Source: Mycolicibacterium moriokaense (GTDB taxonomy: Bacteria; Actinomycetota; Actinomycetes; Mycobacteriales; Mycobacteriaceae). From it: 64,000 nucleotides of DNA. The stretch spans positions 1-64,000 of the forward strand of contig NZ_QQBJ01000022.1 in assembly GCF_003347205.1 (NCBI RefSeq), in the 5' to 3' direction. The position numbers and the translations under genes are program-made. This document shows positions 25,348 to 33,636 of this stretch, in pieces (position 1 is the stretch's first letter; each line of letters starts with the position of its first letter). The notes under the pieces were generated by a model. The model searched no databases. It saw only the letters and a program-made list of their open reading frames with translations, and had not been told where the DNA came from.

Positions 25348-26802
25348 GTGTCCGATCGCACATCATGGCGACGCCTCGCCACCCTCGCCACCGCCCTGGC
25401 CGCAGGCACCGTCGCATTGAGCAGCTGCTCGGCCACGATCGCCGGCGAGGCCACCTCCCCGCTCTACGATCCCTACCGCGTTGCCGGGATCATGGCCACC
25501 GATGGCCCCAGCGGTGTACGCGACGACGCCCCCGAGCCTGTGGGCACGGTCCTCAACACCGACGGCAGCGATGCCGACGACGTCGCCCTGCTCGCCGTCA
25601 ACGATGTCGAGGAGTTCTGGAGCCAGGCCTACGCTGAGCTTCCGGGCACCTTCGACCCGATCACCAAACTGGCGTCCTACGACTCGAAAGACCCCGACAG
25701 CCCGACCATTTGCGGATCGAGAACCTACCGACGCCCCAACGCCTTCTTCTGCTACCCCCACAAACTGATGGCCTGGGACCGCGGGGCGCTGGTACCGACC
25801 GGGCAGAAATACTTCGGTGACACCGCCATCGCCGGCCTGATCGCCCACGAGTACGGCCACGCCATCCAAGACATGGCCGGCCTGATGGACCGCGATACCC
25901 CCACCATCGTGCTCGAACAGCAAGCCGACTGCTTCGGCGGCTCCTACCTGCGCTGGCTGGCCGAAGACAACTCCGAGCGGTTCACCATGAGCACCGGCGA
26001 CGGCCTCAACCACATCCTGGCCGCCGTCATCGTCAGCCGAGACCCCGTCCTGACCCCCGACCTCGACCACCTCGTCGAACACGGCCACGGCACCGCCCTC
26101 GACCGAGTCTCGGCCGTCCAGATCGGCTTCATCGACGGCGTATCCGCCTGTGCCGACATCAGCCTCAGCGACATCCAATACCGCCGCGGTGAGCTGCCTA
26201 TGCTGCTGCCCGATGACGCACAAACCGGCGACGTCGATATCGACGAAGCCCTGCTCGACGACCTCGTCGAATCGCTCGACGACGTGTTCAAACTGACCGA
26301 CCCACCCACACTGGACTATTCCGCCGGTCCCTGCCCGGGGTACGACACCCTGCCCGGCCCGGCAGTCTATTGCCCGACCACCAACACCATCAACATCGAC
26401 CTGCCGGCCTTGTCCAAGCTGGGCCAACCCCTCGACGAGTCGAAAAAACAACTGCTCCAAGGTGACAACACCGCGTTGTCGATCGTCGTCGCCCGCTACA
26501 GCCAAGCGGTCCAACACCACCGCGACCTCGAACTGCGCAGCGCATCCGCTGCGCTGCGCACCGCCTGCTACACCGGTGTCGCTGAGCGATCTCTCGCCGA
26601 GCCCACACCCAGCACCGTCGACACCACCTTCCAACTGACCGCAGGCGATCTCGACGAAGCCGTGTCCGGGTTGCTGACCAACGGTCTGGTCGCCTCTGAC
26701 GTCACCGGCGCCACCGTGCCAGCCGGCTTCACCCGCATCCTTGCCTTCCGAACCGGACTGTCCAGCGGCAACCTCAACCTCTGCGACACCCGATTCGCAT
26801 GA
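25348..26802 (+). CDS. Zinc metallopeptidase lipoprotein
   Basis: The GTG start follows GAAGG. The 484-residue product has a lipoprotein signal with lipobox LSSC. The zinc motif is HEYGHAIQD (around residue 170), with a downstream glutamate region EQQADCFGG, as in the putative neutral zinc metallopeptidase family. A second domain with CPGYDTLPGPAVYCPTTNTI follows. The enzyme should act outside the membrane. It diverges from the FHA-XRE gene, and both share an intergenic region rich in AACCGTAGCG sites, so co-regulation is likely. Confidence 0.85.
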   Translation: MSDRTSWRRLATLATALAAGTVALSSCSATIAGEATSPLYDPYRVAGIMATDGPSGVRDDAPEPVGTVLNTDGSDADDVALLAVNDVEEFWSQAYAELPGTFDPITKLASYDSKDPDSPTICGSRTYRRPNAFFCYPHKLMAWDRGALVPTGQKYFGDTAIAGLIAHEYGHAIQDMAGLMDRDTPTIVLEQQADCFGGSYLRWLAEDNSERFTMSTGDGLNHILAAVIVSRDPVLTPDLDHLVEHGHGTALDRVSAVQIGFIDGVSACADISLSDIQYRRGELPMLLPDDAQTGDVDIDEALLDDLVESLDDVFKLTDPPTLDYSAGPCPGYDTLPGPAVYCPTTNTINIDLPALSKLGQPLDESKKQLLQGDNTALSIVVARYSQAVQHHRDLELRSASAALRTACYTGVAERSLAEPTPSTVDTTFQLTAGDLDEAVSGLLTNGLVASDVTGATVPAGFTRILAFRTGLSSGNLNLCDTRFA

Positions 26803-27016
26803 TGCGGCGCCGACCCCCGGATTGGCACCGGCGCAGCTCGAACAACAAACTTCGGACGACCCTCGCTGCGACGACCGTCGCGGAGGGAGACTCCCCCAGG
26901 GCGGCCCGTGATCTGGTGACTGCCTGACACCTTGAGTCGGGCACTGTCCCCGACCTACACCCCAGACTCGCCTGCTCTGGGAAATGCCGCCTGAACGAGG
27001 TGAAGGGAATGGACCA

Positions 27017-27382
27017 GTGACCAGCGGAGGCTTTAGGCGACACACCGTCCAACGTTGGCGCATCGTCGATGGCGTCGCCTCTGGCTTGATGGTGGCTGGC
27101 CATGCAGCGCTGACCGCAATCACCACCATGTGGGTGAGTCTGTCGGTAATGGGGCTCGATCCGTGCGCATATGTCGCATGCGGGCAGGAACATTGGGCGC
27201 ACGTCGGCGTCATCACCGCCATGATCGGCGGCGTTACATTGTTCTTCGCTGACCTCGGCGCGGTCGTCGCCCGGATCTCTGCCCACAAACCTGCCTGGTT
27301 CATACCCCCGTCGATGTGCGTGGCGCAGGGCCTCCTCGCCACCGCATGCCTGATAGTTGTTTCCTGGGCGGGGCCGTTGTGA
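27017..27382 (+). CDS. Small three-helix membrane protein
   Basis: The GTG at 27017 follows GAAGGG at 8 bp; the upstream ATG at 26984 has no ribosome binding site. The product of about 121 residues has three hydrophobic segments (IVDGVASGLMVAGHAALTAI, VGVITAMIGGVTLFFADLG, MCVAQGLLATACLIVVSWAG). A short loop between the first two carries two cysteines (LDPCAYVACG). No family was recognised. The gap 26803-27016 shows no further gene. Confidence 0.65.
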   Translation: MTSGGFRRHTVQRWRIVDGVASGLMVAGHAALTAITTMWVSLSVMGLDPCAYVACGQEHWAHVGVITAMIGGVTLFFADLGAVVARISAHKPAWFIPPSMCVAQGLLATACLIVVSWAGPL

Positions 27383-27510
27383 TCGCCAACAACCGAGGAC
27401 GGACGACCATCGCCTCGATGCTTGTGGCTGCGGATGCGTGTTGGCGCGTCGGGGACCTCCTTCACCCTCTGCGGGCTCGCACTCTCCCCCAGGTGATTGA
27501 TCCGCTTGCG

Positions 27511-27567
27511 CCCATATCGGGAGCCACCGACACGCCGCAGTGTCGGTGGCCTCCGATGGGTGGGCGC
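27511..27567. terminator. Strong bidirectional hairpin terminator
   Basis: GCCACCGACAC (27523-27533) pairs perfectly with GTGTCGGTGGC (27540-27550) around a 6-nt loop. Outer segments (CCCAT...ATGGG) extend the stem. It separates convergent genes ending at 27382 and 27570. The rest of 27383-27510 holds nothing I recognise. Confidence 0.75.
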
Positions 27568-27569
27568 AA

Positions 27570-27995
27570 TCAGTACATAGCCCAGTCAATTTCGTTGACA
27601 TCGACACCGAACTCCTCGGCGGCGCGCTGATAGATGTCGTCGAGGTCGAGGCGCACTTGCTGGCCGTTGGCGTGGACGGCGATGCTGTAGGCGCTGAGGT
27701 AGCGCAGCTTCTCCGATCCGGCGTGGACGAACACCGCGACCTGGCCATCCTGGAGGTGGTTGGCGATCATGTCGGGGACGAACAGTTCGGTGGGCTCGGC
27801 GTCGTCCTCGGTGTAGACGAGCTGACCCCAGCTGCCGGCGGCGTCGTTGTCGGAGACGCAGATGACCACCGCGTCCTCTCCGCGGTCGGGCCGGGCTTCG
27901 ACGGTGAACTCCGCACCCGCCAGGGCGGTCTTGAGCGCGTCGATGTCTTTGACCTTGAAGATGTTGGTGCGGCCCTTGCCGTAATAATCCGCCAT
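27570..27995 (-). CDS. Conserved plasmid protein, unknown role
   Basis: This 141-residue protein starts at an ATG after GGGAG. It begins MADYYGKGRTNIFKVKD, has an acidic centre, and ends VDVNEIDWAMY. There is no membrane segment or metal motif. It is first in its unit behind a near-perfect RecA-NDp promoter and a canonical hairpin leader. Its terminator is the long hairpin at 27511-27567, so it is probably monocistronic. I do not recognise the family. Confidence 0.8.
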   Translation of the reverse strand: MADYYGKGRTNIFKVKDIDALKTALAGAEFTVEARPDRGEDAVVICVSDNDAAGSWGQLVYTEDDAEPTELFVPDMIANHLQDGQVAVFVHAGSEKLRYLSAYSIAVHANGQQVRLDLDDIYQRAAEEFGVDVNEIDWAMY

Positions 27996-28022
27996 GCGTT
28001 TCTCCCTACCCTTGTTCGGTTC

Positions 28023-28047
28023 GGTGACCGAGTGCTCGCACCCAGCC
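28023..28047 (-). promoter_or_regulatory. 22-nt leader hairpin plus ACC
   Basis: The stem is nine pairs including two G-U pairs, with tetraloop CGAG. The outer C at position 4 is a U here, still pairing with G. Confidence 0.7.
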
Positions 28048-28079
28048 GTATCCGTCATCCCTAATGGCTGACTAACGCA

Positions 28080-28102
28080 ATTCTATTGCAGGGCACCGAC
28101 AC
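28080..28102 (-). promoter_or_regulatory. RecA-NDp/PafBC-type promoter
   Basis: GTGTCGGTG, 8 bp, TAGAAT: only the first base departs from the consensus. Confidence 0.8.
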
Positions 28103-28109
28103 TGCCGTG

Positions 28110-29798
28110 TCACTGCTCGGCGTTCCAGTCACGCATTCCGTCGCGGATGGCGGCCATGGCCGCGGTGTCGTCGGCGTTGTAGCTCAGCAGCCACTGCCGG
28201 GCGCTCGCAGCGCGGGGGTGCCCGTCCCGCGCGTCGTCGCGGTGGGTCTGCGACTGGACACCTCCGGCGTCGGCGGCCTGCCAGCCGAACCCGAAGAGCG
28301 GTGCGACGACTTTGATACTGGTGCCGTGCACGGTGAGGAACTGTTCCTTGAAGACGCGCTCCAGGTCGGTGAACACCCCGTCGTCGGGGTCGAGTAGGTC
28401 GGCGACGTCGCCGCCGAGGATGCGTCGTAGCCGCGACGGTTCGGCGGCTGACCAGTGGAAGACGCGCACCGTGTGTCCGCCCGCAAGGGCCTGGCGATGC
28501 AGCCCGCGCAGCCAACGCACGAAACGCTGCGCCAGTGCCTGCTCCTGGGCGGCGTCGTCGACACTCCAGTCGGCGAAGGCGTGGAACTGGGCGGTGGTCT
28601 CGTCCCGGCAGCGCCGCACACGTGCCCCCCAGAGATAGACCCGGCCCTCGGTGTCCCATTCGATGTCGAGGTCGACTTCGACATCGGCTCCAGGCACCGC
28701 GACGGTTTCGCCGGCGATCAGGGTCAGCGCGGTGCCGGCGGTAATCATCGCTGCGCGCTGCACGGCACCGCGCAGCCGGGACCGCGCGTGGTCGCGGCCG
28801 CGGTGTGAGGTCTCGGCGTAGTAGCTGTCGAAGAACGGGTCGTCGTCGGGGTCGACGTCGGCCAGCGCGGCGATGGTGGTGATGCCCAGGCGGCGCAGTG
28901 TCAGCCATTCGCGGGTGTCGAGGCTGCCCACGGTCAGTGCTCGGGAGGCGTCGTCATCACCCATCTGCTCCGCGCAGACCTGCGCGTAGGGGCAGGTGCG
29001 GCACTCGGGTTGCCCGACGGGTTCCACGAGCAGGGTGCCCCCGGTGACCGCGGCCGCGGCGACGTCCACCCGGAACTGGTGCTCATGGTCGTATCGCTGC
29101 AGCAGGGTGCGGGAGGCCTTGCCGCGGCTTCGGGAGTACGTGTGGCCCAGCGGTTCGGTCAGGTCATGCCAGACCAGGACCCGCTCCTCCCCTGCCTCGC
29201 CGGGCAGGGTGCTGGTGCCGATGATGGCGGCCCACAGATGATCGGACCCGGGATGGCGTCCACAGGCCTGCAGCATCCGGGTGTAGTGCGCCAGCTGGAT
29301 CCCGTCGTGAAGACGGTGAGTCGTCGCCGACGTCCAGCCCGCTGCCGGTCGGCGCAGTCCCGGTGTGCCGAAGCCGGACACCTGCGCGGTCTTGGTCTTC
29401 TTGGCTTCCAGCGTGCGATGGTGCTTGACATCGCCGGGCAGGTAGCCGCCGGCGACTCGGATCAGCAGATCGGGCTTGCCGGTGCGGGCGCCGTCGTTGT
29501 CGTCGGGTAGCCAACCGCCCAGGATGAGTGGCGCTGCGGCGTCCATGGCGGCCAGCGTCGCCGCGATCGCGTCGTCGCGTCGCAGCCGGGAGCCGATCAC
29601 GACAGCGCCGGGGTGGACTCGAGTCAGGGCGGTGAACATCTCGGCTTCATAGGCGATACCGGCGTCCAACCGCGCCTGGTCCTCGGCGTCGGGCACCCAG
29701 GTCTGCGGATGTGGGCCGAAGTCATGTTGAGTGCGCACCGGGCATTGCTTGGCCGCGTAGCCACCGAGCAGCACCCGTCGTGCAGTGTTGGTGGTCAT
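28110..29798 (-). CDS. TM0106-family RecB-like nuclease
   Basis: The 562-residue protein matches the TM0106 RecB-like family. An N-terminal PD-(D/E)XK nuclease core includes GKPDLLIRVAGGYLPGDVKH (catalytic D and D-x-K). CRTCPYAQVC is a cysteine cluster like the iron-sulfur anchor of AddB/Cas4 nucleases. The C-terminal half resembles an RNase H-like domain (VEVDLDIEWDTEGRVYLWG, AQFHAFADWS). Members probably process DNA ends. It is the last gene of an operon with a DUF4262 gene, whose stop overlaps its start, and a short basic protein, under a RecA-NDp promoter. Confidence 0.85.
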   Translation of the reverse strand: MTTNTARRVLLGGYAAKQCPVRTQHDFGPHPQTWVPDAEDQARLDAGIAYEAEMFTALTRVHPGAVVIGSRLRRDDAIAATLAAMDAAAPLILGGWLPDDNDGARTGKPDLLIRVAGGYLPGDVKHHRTLEAKKTKTAQVSGFGTPGLRRPAAGWTSATTHRLHDGIQLAHYTRMLQACGRHPGSDHLWAAIIGTSTLPGEAGEERVLVWHDLTEPLGHTYSRSRGKASRTLLQRYDHEHQFRVDVAAAAVTGGTLLVEPVGQPECRTCPYAQVCAEQMGDDDASRALTVGSLDTREWLTLRRLGITTIAALADVDPDDDPFFDSYYAETSHRGRDHARSRLRGAVQRAAMITAGTALTLIAGETVAVPGADVEVDLDIEWDTEGRVYLWGARVRRCRDETTAQFHAFADWSVDDAAQEQALAQRFVRWLRGLHRQALAGGHTVRVFHWSAAEPSRLRRILGGDVADLLDPDDGVFTDLERVFKEQFLTVHGTSIKVVAPLFGFGWQAADAGGVQSQTHRDDARDGHPRAASARQWLLSYNADDTAAMAAIRDGMRDWNAEQ

Positions 29799-30238
29799 GT
29801 CGGCTGACCCCCGTGCAGCGGTTGCGCTGTCCCGAGATTCCAGTCCTCCCAAGGCATCCTGCCCTGCGAATCCGGCCATACGATCTGTTGGGCGGCCAGC
29901 ACGACGCCGTAGAGGCCCCGCACGGTGCTTAGGTCGTCGGTGTCCTCCATGGCGACCGCGACAACTGGCAGCCCGCCGGCAAGTAGGCCGGTGATCGGTT
30001 GTCCGCAGGGCAGTTCCCCGTTGTCGACGGCGTGGCGGGCGGCGACGTTGAGGACACCGCCGGCGGTCTGCGGCGGCAACCCGTAGATCGCCAGTTCGGG
30101 AAGTCCCCGATCGGTGAGTCCGACGGTGTAGCTGAACGGGGGCCCGTCCTCGGCGCAAGTCGGGAAGACACCGATCACGGCCCAGCCGTGGGTGTCGATC
30201 AACCGGCGGGTGTCGCGGTAAGGGTCGGCGGTGTTCAT
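29795..30238 (-). CDS. DUF4262-family protein
   Basis: This 147-residue protein contains GWAVIGVFPTCAEDGPPFSY, TVGLTDRGLPELAIYGLP and GLYGVVLAAQQIVWPDSQGR, which match DUF4262 along its length. The family is common in actinobacteria and plasmids and has no established biochemical role. Its stop overlaps the start of the RecB-like nuclease gene (ATGA), and its own start overlaps the end of the short basic gene upstream, so the three are translated as a coupled set. Confidence 0.85.
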   Translation of the reverse strand: MNTADPYRDTRRLIDTHGWAVIGVFPTCAEDGPPFSYTVGLTDRGLPELAIYGLPPQTAGGVLNVAARHAVDNGELPCGQPITGLLAGGLPVVAVAMEDTDDLSTVRGLYGVVLAAQQIVWPDSQGRMPWEDWNLGTAQPLHGGQPT

Positions 30239-30420
30239 GCGCAGACCTCGCGTCGCCAGGCGTGGCGGTGGCCCTTGCCGGGGCGCTTGTGCATCCGCGC
30301 CTTGTTGCGGCTGCGTGGCGTCCGCTGCGCCGGGGAGCGTCGCTGCTCGGCGCGGGCGCGTCGGCGCATCTTCTCCTGGTTATCCACGTGTGTGGCGAGA
30401 TCGTCTGCGTTGCAGTGCAT
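30235..30420 (-). CDS. Short basic protein
   Basis: The 61-residue product starts after an AAGGAG sequence and is very rich in Arg and Lys (RRRARAEQRRSPAQRTPRSR). It overlaps the DUF4262 start by four bases. It is first in the RecB-like nuclease operon. A nucleic-acid-binding role is plausible from charge only. Confidence 0.6.
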   Translation of the reverse strand: MHCNADDLATHVDNQEKMRRRARAEQRRSPAQRTPRSRNKARMHKRPGKGHRHAWRREVCA

Positions 30421-30437
30421 CGCCGTCTCCTTGTCGT

Positions 30438-30457
30438 CGGTGACAGGGCTCTCAGGC
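30438..30457 (-). promoter_or_regulatory. Shortened leader hairpin variant
   Basis: GGCC... and GTCACC are kept, but the element is about five bases shorter than the canonical form. It sits at the usual place between promoter and ribosome binding site. Confidence 0.45.
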
Positions 30458-30501
30458 CGTGCCGGTGTGGGAGCCGCGATCGTGCTGCGGCATCGGAAGT
30501 A

Positions 30502-30524
30502 AGTGTATTGGCCGGGTGTGACAA
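30502..30524 (-). promoter_or_regulatory. RecA-NDp/PafBC-type promoter
   Basis: TTGTCACAC, 8 bp, TACACT. It drives the basic protein, DUF4262 and RecB-like nuclease genes. Confidence 0.7.
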
Positions 30525-30564
30525 CTGGCGCGGGTCACCTAACGCGGGCCCGCGCTCTGCTGTG

Positions 30565-31053
30565 TCACCCGATGCCGCGGCGCAGCGCGGTACTCATCAA
30601 TCCGTCGATGTAGCAGTCTGACTCGGCGAGTTCACCGAGTGTGGGGCCGCATCCTCGGCGCCGCTCGATGGGGGCCCGGTGCACCGCGGCGAAGTCGGTG
30701 CCGACGTGCACCAGGACCAGGGTCTCCCGCCGCCGTGGGTCCCGAGCGGGCCTGATGTCCGACAGGTCGGTGTCGGTGGCCTCGGGCACGACCTCCCATG
30801 CCGAGGACAGCCACAGGGCTTCCACGGCGTGGCTGCGCTTCAGCAGTGCGCTGATGGCGTCGGCGGTCGCCTGCTTCTGCTGGTCGGTGTGGGGGGCGGC
30901 GATGACGTGCTGGCGTCCCTCAGCGGTGGTGAACAGCAGCATGGGCTGCCAGTCGTCGGTGGGGGCGCGGAAACCGGTTTGGACCGCTTTGGCGCCGCGG
31001 TAGGCCAGCGTCACCAGGTCGGCGATCGGTGCGTGCGACTCGGTGGTGTTCAC
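30565..31053 (-). CDS. Hypothetical protein, coupled operon gene
   Basis: This 162-residue protein starts at a GTG that overlaps the stop codon of the gene upstream (GTGA), with GGGAGG 6 bp before it. It includes LLFTTAEGRQHVIAAPHTDQ and LVLVHVGTDFAAVHRAPIER and has no membrane segment. It is not recognised. It is the second gene of a two-gene unit under the promoter at 31523-31545. Confidence 0.75.
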   Translation of the reverse strand: MNTTESHAPIADLVTLAYRGAKAVQTGFRAPTDDWQPMLLFTTAEGRQHVIAAPHTDQQKQATADAISALLKRSHAVEALWLSSAWEVVPEATDTDLSDIRPARDPRRRETLVLVHVGTDFAAVHRAPIERRRGCGPTLGELAESDCYIDGLMSTALRRGIG

Positions 31054-31445
31054 TGCACCTCCCAGGGGTCGGTCGAGGCGATCGGGTTGGCGTTGCGATC
31101 GTTGTACAAGCGGCCGAGGTGGGTGTTGAGGTCGGCGAGGATGACGGTGTAGCCGCTGGGGGCAGTCTTCCCCCAGCGGATCAGCTCGCGCGGGAGGTTG
31201 CCGATCGCGTCGTTCAGGCCCTCGAAGCTGAACCCGTGGTCGTGGGCCTCGTCGCGCTCGTCGAGCAGCCCGGAGCGGTCGTCGGTGAGGGCCAGGCTGC
31301 GGTTCTCCTCGTCGACGCACAGGTGCGCGCGACTGGTCTTGATCATCCATGCGCGCACGATTTCGGTGGCGCGCAGGCCGATGGCCTGGTCGAGTTCGTC
31401 GCGGTGGCGCACCAGCGCCGAAAGCAGTGGGTCTGAAGCACTCAT
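31050..31445 (-). CDS. Hypothetical acidic protein
   Basis: The 131-residue product starts at 31445 after GAGGGAGA. It has a helical N-terminal half and the text AHLCVDEENRSLALTDDRSG, with no known motif. It leads a two-gene unit and carries the canonical promoter, leader hairpin and ribosome binding site arrangement. Its stop overlaps the next start. Confidence 0.75.
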   Translation of the reverse strand: MSASDPLLSALVRHRDELDQAIGLRATEIVRAWMIKTSRAHLCVDEENRSLALTDDRSGLLDERDEAHDHGFSFEGLNDAIGNLPRELIRWGKTAPSGYTVILADLNTHLGRLYNDRNANPIASTDPWEVQ

Positions 31446-31462
31446 GGGTGTCTCCCTCGGTT

Positions 31463-31487
31463 GGGGACCGGGCTCGCGAGCCGGGCC
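31463..31487 (-). promoter_or_regulatory. 22-nt leader hairpin
   Basis: GGCC/GGTC base, CGCG tetraloop, and one C-C mismatch at the fifth pair. The tail is CCC instead of ACC. Confidence 0.7.
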
Positions 31488-31522
31488 GTTGCGGTGCCGA
31501 TTTGTGTTGTGCGGCTGTACTA

Positions 31523-31545
31523 ATGGTAGCGGCAGGGTGTGACAC
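31523..31545 (-). promoter_or_regulatory. RecA-NDp/PafBC-type promoter
   Basis: GTGTCACAC, 8 bp, TACCAT. Confidence 0.65.
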
Positions 31546-31594
31546 GGAGCGCCGCGCGCAGGTCGGCCCGGCGCGCGGCGCTCCACTGGGTCGA

Positions 31595-32143
31595 CTAGTC
31601 GGTCACCCAGACCCGGCCGATTGCGTGACCGTCCTGGTTGGTTACCGCGGTGAAGGGCAGCTCGCGCAGCTCACCGCGGGCGAGCTGCTCCTCGACGCGC
31701 GAGATCACCGTCTTCAGGGCTGAGGCGGTTTCTCGCCAGCCGCGTTCGGCGCTGGCGTCGATTTCGACGTGCAGGGTGCCGCGCAACCTCCACTGACGCT
31801 CGGCGGCAGCCTTGAACCCTGCGATGAACTCCTCGATCGACGCCTGCGGGTGTTCGTCGAGTTCGCCGTCCCAGCCCAGCCGGTCGGTCTGCTCGATGGT
31901 CATCTCGGTCAGGTTCATATCGAACCATTCGTCGTCGACGCGGATCATCTCCAAGCCGACCAGCTCCAAGATGGCGGGCCGGTACTCGGTGCCCCGCACA
32001 AGGTAGCCGTCGAGTTCGGCGCGCTGAGCCTCGCTCATGGCGCCGTTGAGCACGATGGTGCCGTAGGTCTTGTCGGAATACTCGTCGCGGAACATGACCG
32101 GGATGTGGGTGTAGCTGGTCTCTGCGTGGGGGTGCGTGCTCAT
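31595..32143 (-). CDS. Hypothetical protein
   Basis: This 182-residue soluble protein is not recognised. It contains VMFRDEYSDKTYGTIVLNG, LELVGLEMIRVDDEWFDMNL and a C-terminal LPFTAVTNQDGHAIGRVWVT. Mixed alpha/beta content and many acidic residues are visible. The ATG at 32143 follows GAGGAGC. It is a single-gene unit behind a RecA-NDp-type promoter and a canonical leader hairpin. Confidence 0.75.
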   Translation of the reverse strand: MSTHPHAETSYTHIPVMFRDEYSDKTYGTIVLNGAMSEAQRAELDGYLVRGTEYRPAILELVGLEMIRVDDEWFDMNLTEMTIEQTDRLGWDGELDEHPQASIEEFIAGFKAAAERQWRLRGTLHVEIDASAERGWRETASALKTVISRVEEQLARGELRELPFTAVTNQDGHAIGRVWVTD

Positions 32144-32157
32144 CGGGGCTCCTCGTA

Positions 32158-32182
32158 GGTGACCGGGCCCGCGGGACCGGCC
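32158..32182 (-). promoter_or_regulatory. 22-nt leader hairpin plus ACC
   Basis: GGCC/GGTC base and CGCG tetraloop, followed by ACC. Confidence 0.7.
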
Positions 32183-32214
32183 GGATGGGATGCAGCGCAT
32201 TGCTGCTGTCTCTA

Positions 32215-32237
32215 ATTGTATTGGCGCCCAACGACAC
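32215..32237 (-). promoter_or_regulatory. RecA-NDp/PafBC-type promoter
   Basis: GTGTCGTTG, 8 bp, TACAAT. Confidence 0.7.
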
Positions 32238-32244
32238 CCGAGAG

Positions 32245-32919
32245 CTACCCCGCAGTCGCTGCGGCGGGGCGGTGTTGCGGGTCTTCGCGGCAGATCCAGC
32301 CGTCGCGGACTCTGCGGGCAGGTTCGCCGCAGCACCACGGCAGGGGCGGGAATCCCGCGCCGGTCTCGATGACCGGTGCCGGGCGGTGCCAGTGCTGCCA
32401 GGGCAGCAGGCCGGCTCCGAGGGTGACCTGCGCGAGGAAAGCGGAGTAGCCGCGCATGTCGTGGGCTCGCAGCCAGTCCAGGTAGTCTTCGACGGAGTCG
32501 ATTCCGGGGGGCCCGCCTTCCCCGGCCTGGCGGCTACCGGCCTCGTCGAGCCAGGTGAAGTCCATGCCGTCGGAAGTCCAGTGCCGGATGAAGCGAGCGC
32601 CGCATTCGGTGCAGGTGGTGAGGTCGCGTGGATCAGTGGCCGGGGGCTGCGCGGGGGCGCAGTCGCGGCGGGCATCGGCGATCGCGGCCCGCACGGGGGC
32701 AAACGCGCACCGTCCTCCGTTGATCTGTGCATGGATCTGTTTCGGCGTGGCCAGGTGCGCTCGGCCGGTGCTCAGGTAGAGCACGGCCAGGTCGTAGGCG
32801 TCCCACCGCACGCGGTAGGCGCCGCGGGTGTGGGCCTTGCGGTAACGCACCGACAGGCCGCGTCGTCGGTGTTCGTCGGCGGTCTCGCCGGGGACGGGGG
32901 TGTGCTGGTGAGGTGCCAT
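32245..32919 (-). CDS. Cysteine-containing hypothetical protein
   Basis: The 224-residue product starts after GAAGGGA. It has a basic N-terminal third (LSVRYRKAHTRGAYRVRWDA), a CTECG pair followed about 15 residues later by HW and W residues, and a C-terminal WCCGEPARRVRDGWICRE. Two zinc sites are possible. It follows the DUF6927-like gene by 47 bp in one unit and has no hairpin leader of its own. No function is known. Confidence 0.75.
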   Translation of the reverse strand: MAPHQHTPVPGETADEHRRRGLSVRYRKAHTRGAYRVRWDAYDLAVLYLSTGRAHLATPKQIHAQINGGRCAFAPVRAAIADARRDCAPAQPPATDPRDLTTCTECGARFIRHWTSDGMDFTWLDEAGSRQAGEGGPPGIDSVEDYLDWLRAHDMRGYSAFLAQVTLGAGLLPWQHWHRPAPVIETGAGFPPLPWCCGEPARRVRDGWICREDPQHRPAAATAG

Positions 32920-32966
32920 GCTGGGAGTCCCTTCGGTTCGGGCTGCAGGTGGAGTTCGCGGGGGGC

Positions 32967-33509
32967 TCAGCTGCCGGTGTGGGTGGTCGTCCACTCGGCC
33001 ATGAACCAGTCCCAGTGGGGACGAATCCTGGTTCCCGACTGCGCTTTCCAAAGGCGTAGGTCCTCCACGCGCACGGTGTCGATGTGGGCTCCGCATCGCA
33101 GAGCGACCGGGGCGGCTAGGGTGATCCACTGCCCTCGGGCTGCCAGCGCTGCGCTGCGCTGCTGCTGGTAGTGGGCGGCTTCGCGGCGCCACTGGCGGGC
33201 GTATTCGCCCTCGGGCGGGTCGGTCAGTGCTGCGAGGACGGTGGCGCCGACGCCGACAGCGGTGGGCCCCATCGTTTCGTCCATCATCTTGATCACGACG
33301 TCGCCGCGGTATTGGGCGAACAGGGTGATGGAGGCCCACACCTGCCCGGATCCTTCGCGGTGTGCGGCGAAGTACGTTCCGCCCCAGTCGCACCCGTCAC
33401 CAGGGGCACTGTTGGACGCGATGACTTCGGCGCGGGTTCCGCGGACGTGCTGGGCAACTTCGGCGCGAGCTGAGCTGCCGTGGGGAATGGCGTAGCTGAT
33501 TGATCCCAT
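32967..33509 (-). CDS. DUF6927-like protein
   Basis: This 180-residue protein starts MGSISYAIPHGSSARAEVAQ and includes SGQVWASITLFAQYRGDVVI, KMMDETMGPTAVGVGATVLA and RQWRREAAHYQQQR. The order of a small-molecule-like beta core, KMMDE and MGP, and the final WR segment resembles DUF6927 proteins of plasmids and phages, whose role is unknown. The ATG follows GGGAGA. It heads a two-gene unit with promoter and leader hairpin. Confidence 0.7.
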   Translation of the reverse strand: MGSISYAIPHGSSARAEVAQHVRGTRAEVIASNSAPGDGCDWGGTYFAAHREGSGQVWASITLFAQYRGDVVIKMMDETMGPTAVGVGATVLAALTDPPEGEYARQWRREAAHYQQQRSAALAARGQWITLAAPVALRCGAHIDTVRVEDLRLWKAQSGTRIRPHWDWFMAEWTTTHTGS

Positions 33510-33531
33510 GGTGGTCTCCCTCGTGGGTGTC

Positions 33532-33556
33532 GGTGACCAGGTGCGCACACGTGGCC
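33532..33556 (-). promoter_or_regulatory. 22-nt leader hairpin plus ACC
   Basis: The middle stem is GTG/CAC with tetraloop TGCG, closed by an A-U pair and the constant GGCC/GGTC base. Confidence 0.7.
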
Positions 33557-33594
33557 GTTTGGGTTGTAAAGCGTTGCACTTTACTGTGCTTACG

Positions 33595-33617
33595 AGATTA
33601 CCGGGCGGGTCTGACAA
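33595..33617 (-). promoter_or_regulatory. RecA-NDp/PafBC-type promoter
   Basis: TTGTCAGAC, 8 bp, TAATCT. Confidence 0.75.
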
Positions 33618-33636
33618 TCCTCGCCGCGTCGGCATG

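Noticed and set aside
25363-27465. 700-codon minus-strand frame opposite the metallopeptidase
   Set aside because: It is an antisense shadow of a clear lipoprotein metallopeptidase and crosses a strong terminator region.
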